This document shows, piece by piece, positions 61,875-64,000 of a stretch of DNA of 64,000 bases (its first letter is position 1; each line of letters begins with the position of its first letter). The translations under genes and the position numbers were made by a program. Under the pieces are notes generated by a model. That model had not been told where the DNA came from, did no database searches, and was given only the letters and a program-made list of their open reading frames with translations. This DNA is from Crenothrix sp043729335 (GTDB lineage Bacteria; Pseudomonadota; Gammaproteobacteria; Methylococcales; Methylomonadaceae): contig NZ_JAYTLQ010000034.1 of the NCBI RefSeq assembly GCF_043729335.1, forward strand, positions 1 to 64,000. The letters run 5' to 3'.

Positions 61875-62748
61875 TAAAACCTAAACTCTGCAAAGCGCGT
61901 TCGTTGTTAGACCAGCCTTTTTTAACCTTAACCCAAAGCTGTAAGTACACTTTTTGGCCAACCAGCCTTTCAATATCCAGACGCGCGTCAGTACCGATAC
62001 TTTTCAGCATTTCACCTTGTTTACCAACAACAATGTTTTTTTGTGTTAAACGCTCCACCCAAATGACGGCGTATATTTTGGTAAGACCTGGCTTTTCCTG
62101 GTAAAGCCCAATTTCAACGGTAGACGCATAAGGCAATTCATCCCCTAAGCGACGGGTTAGCTTTTCCCGGATAATCTCAGCACACAAAAACCGCTCGGAG
62201 CGATCAGTGATTTGATCAGCATCGTAAATTAAATTACCTTCGGGCAATAACTTAAGTATCAAGCTTTCCAACTGGTCCAGATTATTGCCCTTTAACGCCG
62301 AGATAGGAATTAAATGCTCAAAAGGATAACGGTGTTGAGCCGTCGCAATAAAAGCCAAAATATCATCTTTGTCTTTTATTTTATCAAACTTATTAACCGC
62401 TAAAATGACAGGTAACCCGGCCTGCTCCAGTTTTTTGAAGATGATGTCATCGTACTCATGCCAGAATAAACCATCAATGAGCCAGACAATAACATCAACC
62501 CCCATCATGGTGGTGTCGGCGGTTTTATTCAGATAATGATTTAAGGCACGCTTGCCATCACCGTGCATACCGGGCGTATCAACATAAATAATTTGTCCGG
62601 CTTCTGTGGTATTAATACCGGTGATGCGATGCCGGGTAGTCTGCGGCTTACGGGAAGTAATGCTGATTTTTTGTTTCAGCAAATGATTCATCAAAGTTGA
62701 CTTACCGACATTAGGACGGCCTATCAAAGCCACGAAACCACAATTCAT
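61864..62748 (-). CDS. era: GTPase Era
   Basis: Essential GTPase that binds the 3' end of 16S rRNA in 30S assembly. 294 residues: G1 GRPNVGKST, G3 DTPGMHG, G4 NKFDKI, and a C-terminal KH domain (GKQGEMLKSIGTDAR). Shares one base with the rnc stop (TAATG). Confidence 0.97.
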   Translation of the reverse strand: MNCGFVALIGRPNVGKSTLMNHLLKQKISITSRKPQTTRHRITGINTTEAGQIIYVDTPGMHGDGKRALNHYLNKTADTTMMGVDVIVWLIDGLFWHEYDDIIFKKLEQAGLPVILAVNKFDKIKDKDDILAFIATAQHRYPFEHLIPISALKGNNLDQLESLILKLLPEGNLIYDADQITDRSERFLCAEIIREKLTRRLGDELPYASTVEIGLYQEKPGLTKIYAVIWVERLTQKNIVVGKQGEMLKSIGTDARLDIERLVGQKVYLQLWVKVKKGWSNNERALQSLGFNDM

Positions 62749-63428
62749 TAATTAACCTTATTTAATAATTCAAGCATAAGCTCAGCTGCCGATTGCTCGG
62801 CTTTTTTTCTGGAAATACCAACACCGATACACGGTTCTGGCAATAAAGGAATGGTACATTTGACTTTAAATACTTGTTCATGGGCAAGTCCGGACATGGT
62901 AACCAAGCTATAATCGGGCAAATCTAGTTTTTTGGCCTGCATAAGTTCTTGCAATTGAGTCTTAGGGTCTTTTTGCCAGTTATCCAGTGTTAAAGACTGC
63001 AATCTCTCCATAAACAAACGCTCTATCCAGCGACGACTGGCCTCTATACCCTGATCGACAAACAAAGCACCCATAATCGCTTCCATAGCATCGGACAAAA
63101 TAGAATCACGCCGAAAACCGCCGCTTTTTAATTCCCCTGCCCCCAGCAACAAATAATCACCTAACTGCACACTTCTGGCCAAATCCGCTAGTGAACTTTG
63201 GTTAACCAGACTGGCTCGTAAGCGGCTTAATACACCTTCACTGGCGCTGGGGAAAGCTTCAAACAGCTTTTCGGCAATCACAAAGCCTAAAATAGAATCG
63301 CCCAAAAACTCTAAGCGCTCGTTGTTATAAGAGCTTACACTGCGGTGCGTTAAAGCCAGGGCAAAAAGCTGTGGATCATTAAACTCTAAACCTAGCTTGT
63401 TACACAAGACCTGCGGCTTTTTAATCAC
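62748..63428 (-). CDS. rnc: Ribonuclease III
   Basis: Double-strand-specific endoribonuclease for rRNA processing. 226 residues: signature NERLEFLGDSILGF (about 36-49), second catalytic acidic site in SDAMEAIMGALFVDQG, and a C-terminal dsRNA-binding domain (about 155-224; DPKTQLQELMQ, GISRKKAEQSAAELML). Overlaps the DUF4845 gene by four bases. Confidence 0.97.
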   Translation of the reverse strand: MIKKPQVLCNKLGLEFNDPQLFALALTHRSVSSYNNERLEFLGDSILGFVIAEKLFEAFPSASEGVLSRLRASLVNQSSLADLARSVQLGDYLLLGAGELKSGGFRRDSILSDAMEAIMGALFVDQGIEASRRWIERLFMERLQSLTLDNWQKDPKTQLQELMQAKKLDLPDYSLVTMSGLAHEQVFKVKCTIPLLPEPCIGVGISRKKAEQSAAELMLELLNKVN

Positions 63429-63802
63429 TTATCTCCGACCTCAATCGCATCATTAAATTCCGCCAAAATACTTAAATTACCGATAAGTTTTTTAACTACT
63501 TCATATTGAATGGCAACTTTCAAATAACTTCCATTTTTGGTAATTTTGATATCATCCTGGGTCACATCGTAGACATAGTTCATATTAAAACGTTTTGACA
63601 AATCGTTTCTAATTTCAAATTCACTTTGACTTTGAACATTTCCAGCGGCTTCAAGAGCCTTCAGCGCGTTACTGACTTTACTGTGATCAAGATACACGGG
63701 AACAACCTTAACCCCTAGCAGGACAAAAAAACCGATCAGTCCCAAAAGCAAAAGCGTTGATATTAAAGTGAGACCCTGCTGACGATTAGACGATAATTTC
63801 AT
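63425..63802 (-). CDS. DUF4845 family membrane protein
   Basis: A 125-residue protein with one N-terminal helix (about 11-32, LTLISTLLLLGLIGFFVLLG) preceded by a QQGLTLIS start that looks like a type IV pilin leader, then a small alpha/beta periplasmic domain. DUF4845 proteins lie between lepB and rnc in many gamma- and betaproteobacteria; the function is not known. The pilin-like start is a family feature, not proof of pilus assembly. Confidence 0.88.
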   Translation of the reverse strand: MKLSSNRQQGLTLISTLLLLGLIGFFVLLGVKVVPVYLDHSKVSNALKALEAAGNVQSQSEFEIRNDLSKRFNMNYVYDVTQDDIKITKNGSYLKVAIQYEVVKKLIGNLSILAEFNDAIEVGDK

Positions 63803-63846
63803 TTTTACTCCTCAAAAATTTTATTATTAACGCCTTAAAGTGTAGC

Positions 63847-63999
63847 CTATTTTAGAACAGTGCCTATCCGATCAAAATCAATGCCTTTATGTTCCCAGTC
63901 CCAGTTCATCCAGATAAAAAACGCTTTGCCCACTAAATTAGCTTCGGGCACCATACCCCAATAACGACCGTCATTGCTGTTATCGCGATTATCGCCCAT
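63847..63999 (-). CDS. lepB: Signal peptidase I, C-terminal part (cut by the window edge)
   Basis: The frame enters from the right edge with MGDNRDNSNDGRYWG, the box E region of signal peptidase I, and ends FDRIGTVLK-stop. The catalytic Ser and Lys lie beyond the window. Its place before DUF4845-rnc-era confirms the call. About 50 residues are visible. Confidence 0.93.
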   Translation of the reverse strand: MGDNRDNSNDGRYWGMVPEANLVGKAFFIWMNWDWEHKGIDFDRIGTVLK

Positions 64000-64000
64000 G

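Overview
The window is chromosomal DNA of a gammaproteobacterium, most likely a type I methanotroph of the Methylococcales. Gene order is typical of the gammaproteobacterial core: tig-clpP-clpX-lon-hupB-ppiD, trpFBA-accD-folC-dedD-cvpA-purF-metZ, rpsP-rimM-trmD-rplS, hemC-hemD-hemX-hemY and lepB-rnc-era-recO-pdxJ. The methylotrophy signal is a tightly overlapping cluster (about 26.4-29.6 kb) for the archaeal-type C1 carriers tetrahydromethanopterin (H4MPT) and methanofuran: a dihydromethanopterin-reductase-like flavoprotein, a dihydropteroate-synthase-like DUF6513 protein, a DUF447 protein and an MfnB-type furan synthase. The genus assignment is inference; no methane monooxygenase or rRNA gene is in the window.

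Layout. 0-1.2 kb: decayed transposase remnant, then tRNA-Pro, tRNA-Arg and tRNA-His. 1.2-5.8 kb: accessory stretch with a DUF1640 protein, a CASTOR/POLLUX-like channel, a lone MNT nucleotidyltransferase and an unrecognised two-gene unit (HEAT-like protein plus Cys-rich zinc-ribbon protein). 5.9-8.7 kb: dapD, dapC and an M48 lipoprotein protease. 8.8-10.6 kb: a VapBC-type toxin-antitoxin pair and a J-domain protein. 10.9-16.4 kb: MlaA lipoprotein coupled to an acyltransferase/hydrolase fusion, a convergent PepSY membrane protein and a radical SAM protein. 16.5-25.4 kb: tRNA-Leu and the proteostasis cluster, with tRNA-Val and tRNA-Asp after hupB. 25.5-32.2 kb: folP facing away from the H4MPT/methanofuran operon, which ends in a MASE1-CHASE hybrid histidine kinase. 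32.3-43.1 kb: trp/accD/folC/purF/metZ block and an EAL protein. 43.1-43.8 kb: two palindromic repeat elements flanking a 60-residue ORFan. 43.8-49.8 kb: leuA, pssA, the rpsP operon and ffh. 50-56.3 kb: ypjD/ccsA-like gene, an unknown exported protein and the hem operon. 56.5-60.4 kb: a LeuB-like dehydrogenase, a TauE/DsbD-like membrane protein, a sigma-54 activator and a PP2C phosphatase. 60.4-64 kb: pdxJ, recO, era, rnc, a DUF4845 protein and the 3' end of lepB.

The items most worth a second look are the unrecognised zinc-ribbon/HEAT-like pair, a family of nested palindromic repeats in which one outer inverted repeat encloses interchangeable cores, the fusion enzyme translationally coupled to mlaA, and the sensor kinase overlapping the last C1-cofactor gene. 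No CRISPR array, prophage or riboswitch was recognised. All functional calls rest on reading motifs, lengths and context by eye; no database search was made.
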